Notes: generated by a model not told the origin, from the letters alone. 64,000 nucleotides of DNA from Neorhizobium petrolearium (GCF_017873175.1 NZ_JAGGJW010000013.1:124001-188000); one strand, 5' to 3'. Positions 1-8,030 are shown, counted from the stretch's first letter. Numbers and translations: made by a program.

Positions 1-206
1 CGGCGCCAACCGCTTTTCCCATCTCAACCAAAACTTATGCCGCGGCAGTAGAACCTATTCGTCAGGTCGCCGATCTGCTTCTATGTCTTCACAAAGCTGC
101 GGCGCCTCGGGTGCTGGGCCGCGTCGAGGTGGAGGGCGCGGCCGCGATTTTGGAGGAGAATACGCCTCTCCACCGGGCGCTGGTGAACGACCACCTAGGA
201 AAAGCC
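1..206 (+). other. Left edge: leader or in-frame upstream extension of the dioxygenase gene
   Basis: No separate gene was recognised here. The reading frame of the dioxygenase that starts at 207 has no stop between base 3 and its ATG, so the frame is open to the left edge. A GTG at 111 is an alternative start. The residues upstream of 207 look unlike the N-terminus of two-domain extradiol dioxygenases, and a Shine-Dalgarno-like AGGAAA lies just before the ATG at 207, so I treat this stretch as leader. The window edge prevents a decision on whether an upstream gene ends here. Confidence 0.4.
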
Positions 207-1163
207 ATGACCGAACCCTGTTATGATGTCGCCCATCTGGGCCATGTAGAACTCTATTCAGACCGGTTTGACGAAACGCTCGATTTTTTCGTCCGGGTCT
301 ACGGACTCACCGAAAGCGGCCGTGAGGGCAACAGTGTCTATCTTCGCGCTTATGACGACTATGAATTCCACACGCTGAAGCTCACCAAGCATCATACGAC
401 CGGCGTCGGCCATATCGCCTATCGTACCTCTTCTGCGGAAGCGCTGGAGCGACGCGTCAAGGTAATCGAAGAAATGGGTTGCGGCGTCGGCTGGATCGAT
501 GGCGACCTCGGCCATGGTCGTGCCTATCAGTTCAAGAGTCCGGACGGCCATCTCTTCGAGCTTTATTACGACACCAAGGAATATGTCGCGCCGCCGGAAG
601 AAAAACCGGCGCTCAAGAACATTGCCCAGCGCTACCACGGCCGCGGCGCATGCCCGCGCCGCCTTGACCACGTCAACTTGCTCGCCGCCGATGTAAGCCT
701 GATCCGCGAGTTCATGACCAAGGCCCTCGGCAGCCGCGTCACTGAAATGATCCAGCTCGACAACGGCCGTCTCGGCGGCTGCTGGTTCACCATCAACAAC
801 AAGACCTATGACCTCGCCTGCTCCGAGGATCATACCGGTGCTCATGGCCGTTTCCACCATGTCACATATGCCTGCGACCAGCGCGAGGACATCCTGCGCG
901 CCGCAGATATCTTTCTGGAAAACGGTGTACATATCGAATCCGGACCGCACAAGCATGCGATTCAGGGCACATTTTTCCTTTATGTCTGGGAGCCGGCTGG
1001 CAACCGCGTCGAACTCGCCAATGCCGGTGCGCGGCTTATCCTGCGTCCGGACTGGAAGCCCGTCGTCTGGACCGAGGCTGACCGCAAGAAGGGGCAGGCG
1101 TGGGGCATGAAGACGATCGAGACCTTCCATACGCACGGCACCCCGCCGGTCTCCAAAAAGTAA
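207..1163 (+). CDS. VOC-family extradiol (catechol 2,3-dioxygenase-like) ring-cleavage dioxygenase
   Basis: A 318-residue type I extradiol dioxygenase with two VOC domains (about residues 5-125 and 150-280). The family uses Fe(II) and O2 to open catecholic rings next to the hydroxyls. Probable iron ligands are H155 (in LDHVNL), H218 (in FHHVTY) and E269 (in NRVEL). H250 and Y259 sit at the spacing of the second-sphere His and Tyr of XylE. A Tyr seems to stand where XylE has His199, by my recollection of XylE. The ATG at 207 follows AGGAAA. The next gene, a galB homologue, starts 17 bases after the stop, and galC and galD homologues follow, so the expected product is 4-oxalomesaconate or a close relative. 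That would make the substrate gallate-like. The usual gallate and protocatechuate 4,5-dioxygenases are LigAB-type and unrelated to this fold. The substrate is an inference. Confidence 0.85.
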   Translation: MTEPCYDVAHLGHVELYSDRFDETLDFFVRVYGLTESGREGNSVYLRAYDDYEFHTLKLTKHHTTGVGHIAYRTSSAEALERRVKVIEEMGCGVGWIDGDLGHGRAYQFKSPDGHLFELYYDTKEYVAPPEEKPALKNIAQRYHGRGACPRRLDHVNLLAADVSLIREFMTKALGSRVTEMIQLDNGRLGGCWFTINNKTYDLACSEDHTGAHGRFHHVTYACDQREDILRAADIFLENGVHIESGPHKHAIQGTFFLYVWEPAGNRVELANAGARLILRPDWKPVVWTEADRKKGQAWGMKTIETFHTHGTPPVSKK

Positions 1164-1180
1164 GAGCAAGAGGCATTTCC

Positions 1181-1909
1181 ATGGCAAAGACAGCATTGGT
1201 CATCAGCGCCCATTCGGCCGATTTCGTCTGGCGGTGCGGCGGTGCGATCGCCCTTCACGAGGAGAAGGGTTATGAAGTCACCGTCGTTTGCCTTTCCTAT
1301 GGCGAACGCGGTGAAAGCGCCAAGCTCTGGAAGAACCCGGGCATGACGCTGGAAAAGGTGAAGACCGAGCGCCGCAAGGAAGCGGAAAACGCCGCGAAGG
1401 CGCTCGAAGTTACCGATATCCAGTTTTTTGATCTTGGTGACTATCCGCTCGTCGTGGATCAGGAAGCCAAATTCAAGCTAGTCGAAGTGATCCGCAAGGT
1501 GCAGCCGGAATTCATGCTCTCCCATTCCAGATGGGATCCCTACAACACCGACCACATGTATGCGACGCAGGTGGCGCTCGACGCGCGCATGATCGCCCAG
1601 GCCTGGGGCCATAATCCGGGTGAGAAAATTCTTGGCGCGCCGCAACTCTATCTTTTCGAGCCGCACCAGACCGAACAGATGGAGTGGAAGCCGGACGTCT
1701 TCCTCGACATTTCGCCCGTCTGGGAGAAAAAGTGGGCGGCTATCCAGTGCATGGAAGGCCAGGAGCACCTGTGGCATTATTACAAGAATGTCGCCGAGAA
1801 CCGGGGCAACCATTTCATGCGCAATTCAGGCGGCCAGTCCGGCGGGCGCAAGTCGACCCATGCCGAAGGCTTTCAGTCGGTCTTCCCGCGTACTGTGGAT
1901 GAACTCTGA
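1181..1909 (+). CDS. galB: 4-oxalomesaconate hydratase, PIG-L/LmbE family (GalB-like)
   Basis: A 242-residue PIG-L-fold metalloprotein. It is expected to hydrate 4-oxalomesaconate to 4-carboxy-4-hydroxy-2-oxoadipate (CHA) in gallate breakdown. The N-terminal motif is SAHSADFVWRCGG (H11, D14) where most PIG-L deacetylases have HPDDE. Pseudomonas putida GalB carries nearly the same variant, and this is the main reason for the specific call. H125, in NTDHMYA, is the likely third zinc ligand. The start is the ATG at 1181. The stop overlaps the galC start by one base (TGATG), so translation is probably coupled. The neighbours galC and galD are the next enzymes of the same route. A generic LmbE deacetylase is the alternative, but context argues against it. 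Confidence 0.85.
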   Translation: MAKTALVISAHSADFVWRCGGAIALHEEKGYEVTVVCLSYGERGESAKLWKNPGMTLEKVKTERRKEAENAAKALEVTDIQFFDLGDYPLVVDQEAKFKLVEVIRKVQPEFMLSHSRWDPYNTDHMYATQVALDARMIAQAWGHNPGEKILGAPQLYLFEPHQTEQMEWKPDVFLDISPVWEKKWAAIQCMEGQEHLWHYYKNVAENRGNHFMRNSGGQSGGRKSTHAEGFQSVFPRTVDEL

Positions 1910-2580
1910 TGTCGGTCGTCGTCCAGAACATCGAGCGTGCGGATCAGTCGGTCATCGACCGGCTGGCCGTTTGTGGCGTCGCGACCGTGCATGAAGCGCA
2001 GGGCCGAAAGGGCCTGCTCGCCAGCTATATGCGGCCGATCTATACGGGCGCGCGTCTTGCGGCGAGTGCCATCACGATCTCTGCGCCTCCCGGCGACAAC
2101 TGGATGCTGCATGTGGCGATTGAGCAGATCAGGCCGGGCGATATCCTGCTGCTCGCCCCGACGAGCCCCTGCGAGGATGGTTATTTCGGTGATCTCCTCG
2201 CAACGTCCGCCTCGGCGCGTGGCTGCAGAGGCCTTGTCATTGATGCCGGGGTCCGCGATGTGGCCGATCTTACTGCAATGAGATTTCCCGTCTGGTCCAG
2301 AGCTGTCTTCGCCCAGGGCACGGTCAAGGAGACGCTTGGTTCCGTCAATGTGCCGGTCGTCTGCGCAGGGGCTTATGTCCGTCCGGGCGATGTGATCGTC
2401 GCTGACGACGACGGCGTCTGCGTTGTGCTGCGTGAGGAAGCGGAAGCGGTGGCCAAGAAGGCTGAGGCCCGCATGGCGGCCGAAGATGATAAGCGCAAGC
2501 GGCTCGCCGCTGGTGAGCTTGGCCTCGATATCTACGACATGCGCGGCCGGCTTGCCGAAAAGGGCCTTAAATATATCTGA
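1909..2580 (+). CDS. galC: 4-carboxy-4-hydroxy-2-oxoadipate / HMG aldolase, RraA-like (GalC-like)
   Basis: A 223-residue RraA-fold class II aldolase. The family splits CHA into pyruvate and oxaloacetate, and 4-hydroxy-4-methyl-2-oxoglutarate into two pyruvates, using a divalent metal. The conserved core is visible: GDLLATSA near residue 98, then VIDAGVRD with R116 and D117 as the substrate- and metal-binding pair. The length matches the family. RNase E regulators (RraA) share the fold but are shorter, and they do not sit beside galB and galD homologues. The gene overlaps galB by one base and precedes galD by 23 bases, so it lies in the same operon. Confidence 0.88.
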   Translation: MSVVVQNIERADQSVIDRLAVCGVATVHEAQGRKGLLASYMRPIYTGARLAASAITISAPPGDNWMLHVAIEQIRPGDILLLAPTSPCEDGYFGDLLATSASARGCRGLVIDAGVRDVADLTAMRFPVWSRAVFAQGTVKETLGSVNVPVVCAGAYVRPGDVIVADDDGVCVVLREEAEAVAKKAEARMAAEDDKRKRLAAGELGLDIYDMRGRLAEKGLKYI

Positions 2581-2603
2581 GCACTGCGAGATCGGAGGCG
2601 GTC

Positions 2604-3659
2604 ATGAATGGAAATGAAACCGGCGTCCGGTGCATGTGGATGCGTGGTGGCACGTCCAAGGGCGGTTATTTCCTGGCCGAGGATCTGCCGGCCGATCGGG
2701 ACAGCTTCCTCCTGCGGGTCATGGGTTCGCCCGATCCCCGCCAGATCGACGGCATGGGCGGTGCGCATCCGCTGACGTCAAAGGTGGCGGTCGTGAAGAA
2801 GTCGGAACGGGAAGGGGTGGATGTCGACTATCTCTTCCTGCAGGTTTTCGTGGATCAGCCGATCGTCACGGATGCGCAGAACTGCGGCAACATCCTTGCC
2901 GGCGTTGGACCTTTCGCCATCGAGCGCGGCTTGGTGCCAATCAAGGGCGAGAAAACCGAAGTCTCCATCTTCATGGAGAACACCGGCCAAATCGCGATTG
3001 CTACGATCGAAACGCCTGGCGGGAGGGTGAATTACAAGGGAGAGGCCAGGATCGATGGGGTGCCGGGTACGGCAGCGCCCGTGCCGATCGTCTTTGCCGA
3101 CACGGCCGGCTCCTCCTGTGGTGCATTGCTGCCGACCGGAAATTCGGTCGATGAGATCGAAGGTATCGCCTGCACGCTGATCGATAACGGCATGCCCTGT
3201 GTCGTGATGCGCGCCGATGTACTCGGTATTATCGGCACCGAGAGCCCCAAGGAACTCGAAGCGAACCAGGAGTTGCGGGCGAAGCTGGAGGCGATCCGGT
3301 TGAAAGCCGGGCCGATGATGAACCTTGGCGAAGTCACCAAGAAATCCGTGCCGAAGATGACCATGGTATCGGCGCCGACGGCGGGCGGGGCGATCTCGAC
3401 CCGGACCTTTATCCCGCATACGTGCCACGACGCGATCGGCGTGCTTGGCGCGGTCAGCGTCGCGACTGCCTGCCTCCTGCCGCAAGGGCCGGCAGCCGAA
3501 CTGGCCGTAATCCCCGAGGGCGACGAGAAGCTGTTATCGATCGAACATCCGACGGGGGAGATGAGCGTCGTTGCGACGATGAAGGGCGATGAAGTCGATC
3601 GCGCTGCGGTTCTGCGTACGGCGCGCAAGCTTTTCGACGGCATCGTTTTCACAGGTTAA
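2604..3659 (+). CDS. galD: 4-oxalomesaconate tautomerase, PrpF family (GalD-like)
   Basis: A 351-residue PrpF-type isomerase of the diaminopimelate-epimerase fold. GalD converts the keto tautomer of 4-oxalomesaconate, made by ring cleavage of gallate, into the enol form that GalB hydrates. The N-terminal MRGGTSKGGYF signature (residues 13-23) is typical of GalD and PrpF. The central NCGNIL and SSCGALLPTG stretches carry the two Cys expected for the isomerase active site. GGAGGCGGTC supplies the ribosome site before the ATG. With galB and galC immediately upstream, the GalD role is favoured over PrpF (2-methylaconitate isomerase), and no prpB, prpC or prpD cassette is nearby. Confidence 0.87.
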   Translation: MNGNETGVRCMWMRGGTSKGGYFLAEDLPADRDSFLLRVMGSPDPRQIDGMGGAHPLTSKVAVVKKSEREGVDVDYLFLQVFVDQPIVTDAQNCGNILAGVGPFAIERGLVPIKGEKTEVSIFMENTGQIAIATIETPGGRVNYKGEARIDGVPGTAAPVPIVFADTAGSSCGALLPTGNSVDEIEGIACTLIDNGMPCVVMRADVLGIIGTESPKELEANQELRAKLEAIRLKAGPMMNLGEVTKKSVPKMTMVSAPTAGGAISTRTFIPHTCHDAIGVLGAVSVATACLLPQGPAAELAVIPEGDEKLLSIEHPTGEMSVVATMKGDEVDRAAVLRTARKLFDGIVFTG

Positions 3660-3673
3660 GCAAAGGGCAAGAT

Positions 3674-4546
3674 ATGAGGATCTCATTCTTAGGCTTCGGT
3701 GAAGCGGCGCGCGCCTTTCACGATAGCCTTGCGCCGAAGCTGGAACATGGCGAATTCCGGGCCTATGACCTGTTTCTCGATCACGCCGACAGCGCCGACG
3801 AGATGCGGGCGGCGATGACGAGCCGCGGTATCAAGTCTGCCCAGTCTCCCGCAGAACTCGGCGATGCCGAATGGATTTTCAGTGCCGTCACCGCCGACCA
3901 GAGCTTGAACGCTGCGCAGTCTATCGCTCCGTATCTCGGCCAGGGGGCGCTGTTCATCGATATCAATTCCGTCTCTCCGGAGCGCAAGCGTGAGACCGCG
4001 GCTCTCATCAACGGCTCGGGTGCCGAGTATCTCGACATGGCCGTCATGGCGCCGGTGCATCCGAAAGGCCACGCGACACCGGTCCTGCTCGCGGGCAAGT
4101 CGGCAGCCGAGTTGCTGAGGCGCTTTCGCGACCTCGGATTCAATGTCGAGGTCGCTGGAGACGCGCCCGGTTCGGCAACCGCCATCAAGATGGTGCGCTC
4201 GGTTTTTGTCAAAGGTTTGGAAGCGATCACGGTCGAAGCGCTGCTTGCAGCCGAAGCCTCCGGATGTTTCGAGGAAATCCTGTCCTCGTTGTCACAAAGC
4301 TTTCCCGGGCTCGACTGGTCGAAATTTCCTGATTATCAGTTCGAACGCACGACCCGTCATGGTCGCCGCCGTGCTGCCGAGATGCGGGAAAGTGGTGTCA
4401 CGCTCGACGCGCTCGGGCTTAACGGAGGGCTTGCCCGGGAGATCGCGGTCGTCCAGGACGCAATGGCTGCCAGTGGCATCCAGCCGGGCGACGATCTGAT
4501 GGACACCGTCGCACGTGTTCTCGCTGCACGCCGTCAGTTGAAATAG
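3674..4546 (+). CDS. NAD(P)-dependent 6-phosphogluconate dehydrogenase-like oxidoreductase (DUF1932 type)
   Basis: A 290-residue protein with an N-terminal Rossmann domain (GFGEAA at residues 7-12) and an all-helical C-terminal half resembling the DUF1932 domain of beta-hydroxyacid-dehydrogenase relatives. ATAIKMVRSVFVKGLEA, near residue 175, corresponds to the family's helix with the catalytic Lys. The gene is 14 bases after galD and probably ends the same transcript. Members oxidise hydroxy acids or reduce semialdehydes, but the substrate here is unknown. A side reaction on a ring-cleavage product such as a hydroxymuconate semialdehyde is possible and untested. The next gene is a GntR regulator. 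Confidence 0.72.
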   Translation: MRISFLGFGEAARAFHDSLAPKLEHGEFRAYDLFLDHADSADEMRAAMTSRGIKSAQSPAELGDAEWIFSAVTADQSLNAAQSIAPYLGQGALFIDINSVSPERKRETAALINGSGAEYLDMAVMAPVHPKGHATPVLLAGKSAAELLRRFRDLGFNVEVAGDAPGSATAIKMVRSVFVKGLEAITVEALLAAEASGCFEEILSSLSQSFPGLDWSKFPDYQFERTTRHGRRRAAEMRESGVTLDALGLNGGLAREIAVVQDAMAASGIQPGDDLMDTVARVLAARRQLK

Positions 4547-4569
4547 CGCCAAAAACATTGAGTTTATGC

Positions 4570-4576
4570 TGTATAC
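4570..4576. promoter_or_regulatory. Candidate GntR/FCD operator, TGTATAC copy 1
   Basis: The motif TGTATACG lies upstream of the preferred start of the GntR gene. It differs by one base from the perfect dyad TGTATACA at 4628-4635 and at 5568-5575. Copies both before the regulator and before its likely target gene suggest autoregulation. Assignment to this GntR protein is an inference. Confidence 0.45.
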
Positions 4577-4627
4577 GCGTCAGCTGCCGGCCGGAGGATG
4601 CAGCTCGTCATCCACAGCCTGGCGGTC

Positions 4628-4635
4628 TGTATACA
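4628..4635. promoter_or_regulatory. Candidate GntR/FCD operator, TGTATACA copy 2
   Basis: A perfect 8-bp dyad TGTATACA located 58 bases after copy 1. FadR/FCD-type GntR proteins commonly bind short GT...AC dyads. If the GntR protein began at 4558 both copies would lie inside its coding sequence, which is one reason to prefer the later start at 4723. Confidence 0.5.
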
Positions 4636-4722
4636 TCGGGCTTGGCCAATTCGTCAGATGTGGCTAAGATTTCTGGATCGACGGGCGCGCTTGCGCCAGC
4701 CTCGACGCAGGAAGGTGCTGAT

Positions 4723-5457
4723 TTGGAAGAGACCGCAAGAACGACCCACACGATGCGCGCACTGATGGAGTTGCGCAAGAAGATATTGAGCGGCGACTAT
4801 CCCGGCGGCACCCGGCTTTTCGAGGTTCCGCTCGCGGAGACGTTGCAGATTTCCCGTACGCCGGTACGCGAGGTGATGTCGCGCCTTGCTGAAGAGGGAC
4901 TGCTTGACCGTCTGGCGAATGGCGGTTTCGTGGTGCGAAGCTTCACTTATGCAGATGCGGTCGACGCGATCGAGCTGCGTGGCGTATTAGAAGGAACCGC
5001 GGCGCGGCTCGCTGCTGAGCGCGGTGTTTCTCAAGCCGGATTGGACCAGCTTCGGGACCTTCTGGCGCGGCTTGAGGAATGTTTCGGCCAGGCGTTGGAT
5101 GAAGTGGATCTGGAAGCTTATTCCGAGGCGAATGCCAAATTTCATGCAGGCCTCGTTGAACTTTCCGGAAGCACGGTGATCCAGCGCGAAGTCGACCGAG
5201 CCACGCGGCTTCCCTTCGCTTCACCTTCGGCGTTTCTTTCCGGTCGGGCGCATGTAGTCGCCTTCCGTCAATCCCTTCATATCGCGCAGGACCAGCATCG
5301 TTCGCTGGTGTCGGCGATTGCTGGCCGCGAAGGTGCGCGGGCGGAGTTCATCGCTCGCGAACATGCGCGCATTGCCCGCAAGAATCTCGAATATGCCGTC
5401 TTCGAGGACCCGGAACTGATGCTGACGGTTCCGGGCCTCGTCCTCCTCAATTCCTGA
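4723..5457 (+). CDS. GntR-family transcriptional regulator, FCD subfamily
   Basis: A 244-residue regulator from the TTG at 4723, which follows AGGAAGG at a spacing of 7. The frame is open back to 4558 and a GTG at 4660 is another possibility. The N-terminal winged HTH contains the diagnostic SRTPVREVMSRLAEEGLL region. The C-terminal FCD all-helical ligand domain carries the ELRGVLEGTAARLAAERG helix and later His residues for metal or ligand binding (FHAGLVELSG, and the REHARIARKN region). It lies between the gal-type operon and the O-demethylase gene. TGTATAC dyads at 4570, 4628 and 5568 make it the likely repressor of itself and of the 5604 gene. The effector is unknown; an aromatic acid is plausible. 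Confidence 0.85.
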   Translation: MEETARTTHTMRALMELRKKILSGDYPGGTRLFEVPLAETLQISRTPVREVMSRLAEEGLLDRLANGGFVVRSFTYADAVDAIELRGVLEGTAARLAAERGVSQAGLDQLRDLLARLEECFGQALDEVDLEAYSEANAKFHAGLVELSGSTVIQREVDRATRLPFASPSAFLSGRAHVVAFRQSLHIAQDQHRSLVSAIAGREGARAEFIAREHARIARKNLEYAVFEDPELMLTVPGLVLLNS

Positions 5458-5565
5458 CCGGTTCGTCACGAGTTTTCCACTGAACTGAAGCCTTCGGTTT
5501 ACTAATCCGAGGGCGACTGTCAGCCTGCCGAATATTCCCCCTTGCATTTGTGCGTTGATGTCGTC

Positions 5566-5575
5566 ATGTATACAT
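5566..5575. promoter_or_regulatory. Candidate GntR/FCD operator, ATGTATACAT
   Basis: A perfect 10-bp palindrome, 28 bases before the O-demethylase start. It contains the same TGTATACA found upstream of the adjacent GntR gene. A TTGCAT at 5542-5547 could be the -35 element of a promoter whose -10 region overlaps this palindrome, so binding would block transcription. Confidence 0.55.
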
Positions 5576-5603
5576 CATACTTCAAACCACAGGGAGGAAT
5601 TCC

Positions 5604-7016
5604 GTGACCCAAGCCAATCTTACTCAAGTTTTGAAGGATGCCGGCAACACCGTCGAGCATCTGCGCAACTCCAAGACCGGCATCTATGTATACCCGGTTG
5701 TTGCTCCGGAGTTTTCCAACTGGCGTTCCGAACAGGCTGCATGGCGCGAAGGCGCCGTTCTCTTTGACCAGTCGCATCACATGGATGAATTGGTCGTCGA
5801 AGGTCCGGATGCCGCCAAATTCCTCGAAAGCCTGGCGATCAACAGCTTCGCCAATTTTGGCACCAATCGCGCCAAGCACTATGTTCCGGTAACGCCGGCG
5901 GGTCATGTCATCGGCGACATGATCATCTTCCGCGAAACCGAAGAGAAGTTCGTTCTCGTCGGCCGCGCTCCGACCGCGAACTGGCTGCTCTACAACGCTT
6001 CGCTCGGCAAGTATAACGTCAAGCTCACCCACGACCCGCGCTCCCCGTCGCGTCCGGATGGCAAGCTGGTTACCCGCATCCATTACCGTTTCCAGATCCA
6101 GGGTCCGGATGCGCCGAAGGTCTTCGAGAAGATGAACGGCGGCCCGATCCCGGATATCAAGTTCTTCCACGTCGACTGGATCAATGTTGCCGGCCGCAAG
6201 GTTCAGGCTCTTCGTCATGGCATGGCCGGCGCTCCGGGTCTCGAAATCTGGGGACCGTATGCGGAGAAGGACGAAGTCCGCGCCGCGATCATCAAGGCAG
6301 CTGAAGACGCCGGCGTCGACCTGCGTCCCGTCGGTAGCCGCGCCTATGCCACCAACACACTGGAATCCGGCTGGATTCCGTCGCCGCTTCCGGCGATCTA
6401 TACCGGCGCCGAACTGCAGGCTTATCGCGATTGGCTTTCGGCGCAGAGCTACGAAGCCAGCGGTTCGATCGGCGGTAGCTACGTCTCCGACAATATCGAA
6501 GACTACTACCTGAACCCCTACGAGCTGGGTTACGGCGTCTACGTCAAGTTCGACCATGACTTCGTCGGCCGCGCAGCCGTCGAGAAGCAGAAGGAAACGC
6601 CGCAGCGCCGCAAGGTCACCTTCGAGTGGAACTCGGACGACGTCGTCAAGGTGATCGCTTCAGCCTTCCAGCCGGGCGAACAGGCTGCCAAGTGGATCGA
6701 CTTCCCGCTCTCCAACTACGCATCGTCGAGCTTCGATAAAGTCCTGAAGAACGGCAAGGTCGTCGGTCTCTCCATGTTCAACGGCTATAGCTATAACGAG
6801 CGCTCCATGCTGTCGCTCGGCGTCGTCGATGCGGACATCAAAGAGAACGACATCCTGACGTTGATCTGGGGCGAGCCGGATGGCGGCACCTCCAAGACAT
6901 CTGTTGAGCAGGGCCATAAGCAGGCCGAGATTCGCGTTCGCGTCGCGGCTGTGCCCTATGCCCAGGAAGCACGCGAAAATTACGCCGAAAGCTGGCGCAC
7001 AAAGAAAGCCCTCTAA
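5604..7016 (+). CDS. ligM: Tetrahydrofolate-dependent aryl O-demethylase, GcvT-like (LigM/DesA family)
   Basis: A 470-residue homologue of the aminomethyltransferase-fold demethylases LigM (vanillate and 3-O-methylgallate) and DesA (syringate) of Sphingobium SYK-6. These move an aromatic O-methyl group to tetrahydrofolate, giving a free phenol and 5-methyl-THF. From memory the match to LigM is close along the whole length, including VYPVVAPEFSNWR, HYVPVTPAGHVIGD, RHGMAGAPGLEIWGP and SGWIPSPLPAIYTG. The start is a GTG with AGGGAGGAA just upstream, and the size equals LigM (about 471). A MetF-like reductase gene follows, as in the ligM locus of SYK-6, to recycle methyl-THF. Vanillate, 3-O-methylgallate and syringate cannot be told apart by eye. 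Confidence 0.88.
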   Translation: MTQANLTQVLKDAGNTVEHLRNSKTGIYVYPVVAPEFSNWRSEQAAWREGAVLFDQSHHMDELVVEGPDAAKFLESLAINSFANFGTNRAKHYVPVTPAGHVIGDMIIFRETEEKFVLVGRAPTANWLLYNASLGKYNVKLTHDPRSPSRPDGKLVTRIHYRFQIQGPDAPKVFEKMNGGPIPDIKFFHVDWINVAGRKVQALRHGMAGAPGLEIWGPYAEKDEVRAAIIKAAEDAGVDLRPVGSRAYATNTLESGWIPSPLPAIYTGAELQAYRDWLSAQSYEASGSIGGSYVSDNIEDYYLNPYELGYGVYVKFDHDFVGRAAVEKQKETPQRRKVTFEWNSDDVVKVIASAFQPGEQAAKWIDFPLSNYASSSFDKVLKNGKVVGLSMFNGYSYNERSMLSLGVVDADIKENDILTLIWGEPDGGTSKTSVEQGHKQAEIRVRVAAVPYAQEARENYAESWRTKKAL

Positions 7017-7022
7017 CTGCAT

Positions 7023-7051
7023 GGCGTGCGAGAACGGGGTTCTCGCACGCC
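7023..7051 (+). terminator. Perfect 13-bp hairpin after the O-demethylase gene
   Basis: GGCGTGCGAGAAC (7023-7035), a GGG loop, and the exact complement at 7039-7051. No T-run follows, so this is more likely a processing or attenuation hairpin setting the demethylase/MetF ratio than a full terminator. The MetF-like start lies 55 bases further on. Confidence 0.6.
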
Positions 7052-7106
7052 GCTCCGTCCATTTCGGCCGGGCGTTCATCTTGGAGCAGACGGGGGAGGA
7101 TCAAGG

Positions 7107-8030
7107 ATGGCACTTTTAAATCTTTTCAAAGGAAAGCAGGAAGAGAGGTTCGTGGAGCCGGCCAGCTTCAGGGACCTCATCGAAGGGTATTCGATCGAGG
7201 TCATGCCGCGCACGGCGGCGAAGATCGAAGACTTCAAAGCGCTGCTACCGAAGGGTACACGGGTGTATATCGCCCATATCGACGGCACGCCGATCGAGGA
7301 GATGGTTCAGACGGCAAAACGCCTGAGCACGGACGGCTTTCCGGTGATGCCGCATTTCCCGTCGCGCATTATTCCAAGCGCCGCTATCCTTGAAGATTGG
7401 ATCAAACGCTACCACAACGAAGCAGGGGTCGAACAGGCGCTGCTGCTCGGAGGTGGCGTCTCGACCCCGGCAGGCGACTTCGACAGCTCGATCCAGCTTA
7501 TAGAGACTGGCCTTTTTGACCGATATGGCTTCAAGCGCCTGCACGTTGCCGGCCACCCGGAAGGCAACAAGGACATCGACAAGGACGGCGGCACGAAGAT
7601 CGTCGACGAGGCGTTGAAGTTCAAGCAGGCCTATTCAGAACGCACCGATGCTGAAATGGCAATCACCACGCAGTTCGCTTTCGATGCCAAGCCTGTCATT
7701 GCCTGGGCCGAACGCATTGCAGCTGCCGGCATCACGCTGCCGATCCATCTCGGCATCGCCGGCCCAACCAAGTTGCAGACGCTTATCAAATTTGCGATCG
7801 CCTGCGGCGTCGGGCCGTCCCTCAGCGTCCTGCAGAAGCGCGCGCTCGATCTGAGCAAGCTGCTTACACCCTATGAGCCGGACGAGTTGCTGACGAATAT
7901 CGCCGATTACAAAGCTGCTCATCCGGAAAGCCTGATTCAATCCATCCATGTCTTCCCGCTCGGCGGTATCCGTGCCAGCGCTGAATGGATGAACGAACAA
8001 CTGGCCGGCGAGCGTAACGTCGCTCCGTGA
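7107..8030 (+). CDS. Methylenetetrahydrofolate reductase-like protein (MetF superfamily)
   Basis: A 307-residue TIM-barrel protein of the 5,10-methylene-THF reductase superfamily. Features include the SIEVMPRTAAKIEDF start (the family's E-x-x-P segment), VMPHFPSRII, ALLLGGG and a late PIHLGIAGP strand that fits the flavin/folate site. It starts at the ATG at 7107 after GGGGGAGGATCAAGG. It lies downstream of the LigM-like demethylase, where a reductase working towards methylene-THF would regenerate the C1 carrier. This parallels the metF-ligM linkage in SYK-6. It lacks the long C-terminal regulatory part of eukaryotic enzymes. A general methionine-biosynthesis role is possible but less likely here. 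Confidence 0.8.
   Translation: MALLNLFKGKQEERFVEPASFRDLIEGYSIEVMPRTAAKIEDFKALLPKGTRVYIAHIDGTPIEEMVQTAKRLSTDGFPVMPHFPSRIIPSAAILEDWIKRYHNEAGVEQALLLGGGVSTPAGDFDSSIQLIETGLFDRYGFKRLHVAGHPEGNKDIDKDGGTKIVDEALKFKQAYSERTDAEMAITTQFAFDAKPVIAWAERIAAAGITLPIHLGIAGPTKLQTLIKFAIACGVGPSLSVLQKRALDLSKLLTPYEPDELLTNIADYKAAHPESLIQSIHVFPLGGIRASAEWMNEQLAGERNVAP

Noticed and set aside
4558..4722. N-terminal extension of the GntR protein to 4558
   Set aside because: The extra residues are not GntR-like, there is no ribosome site at 4558, and two TGTATAC operator candidates lie within. TTG at 4723 has AGGAAGG upstream.
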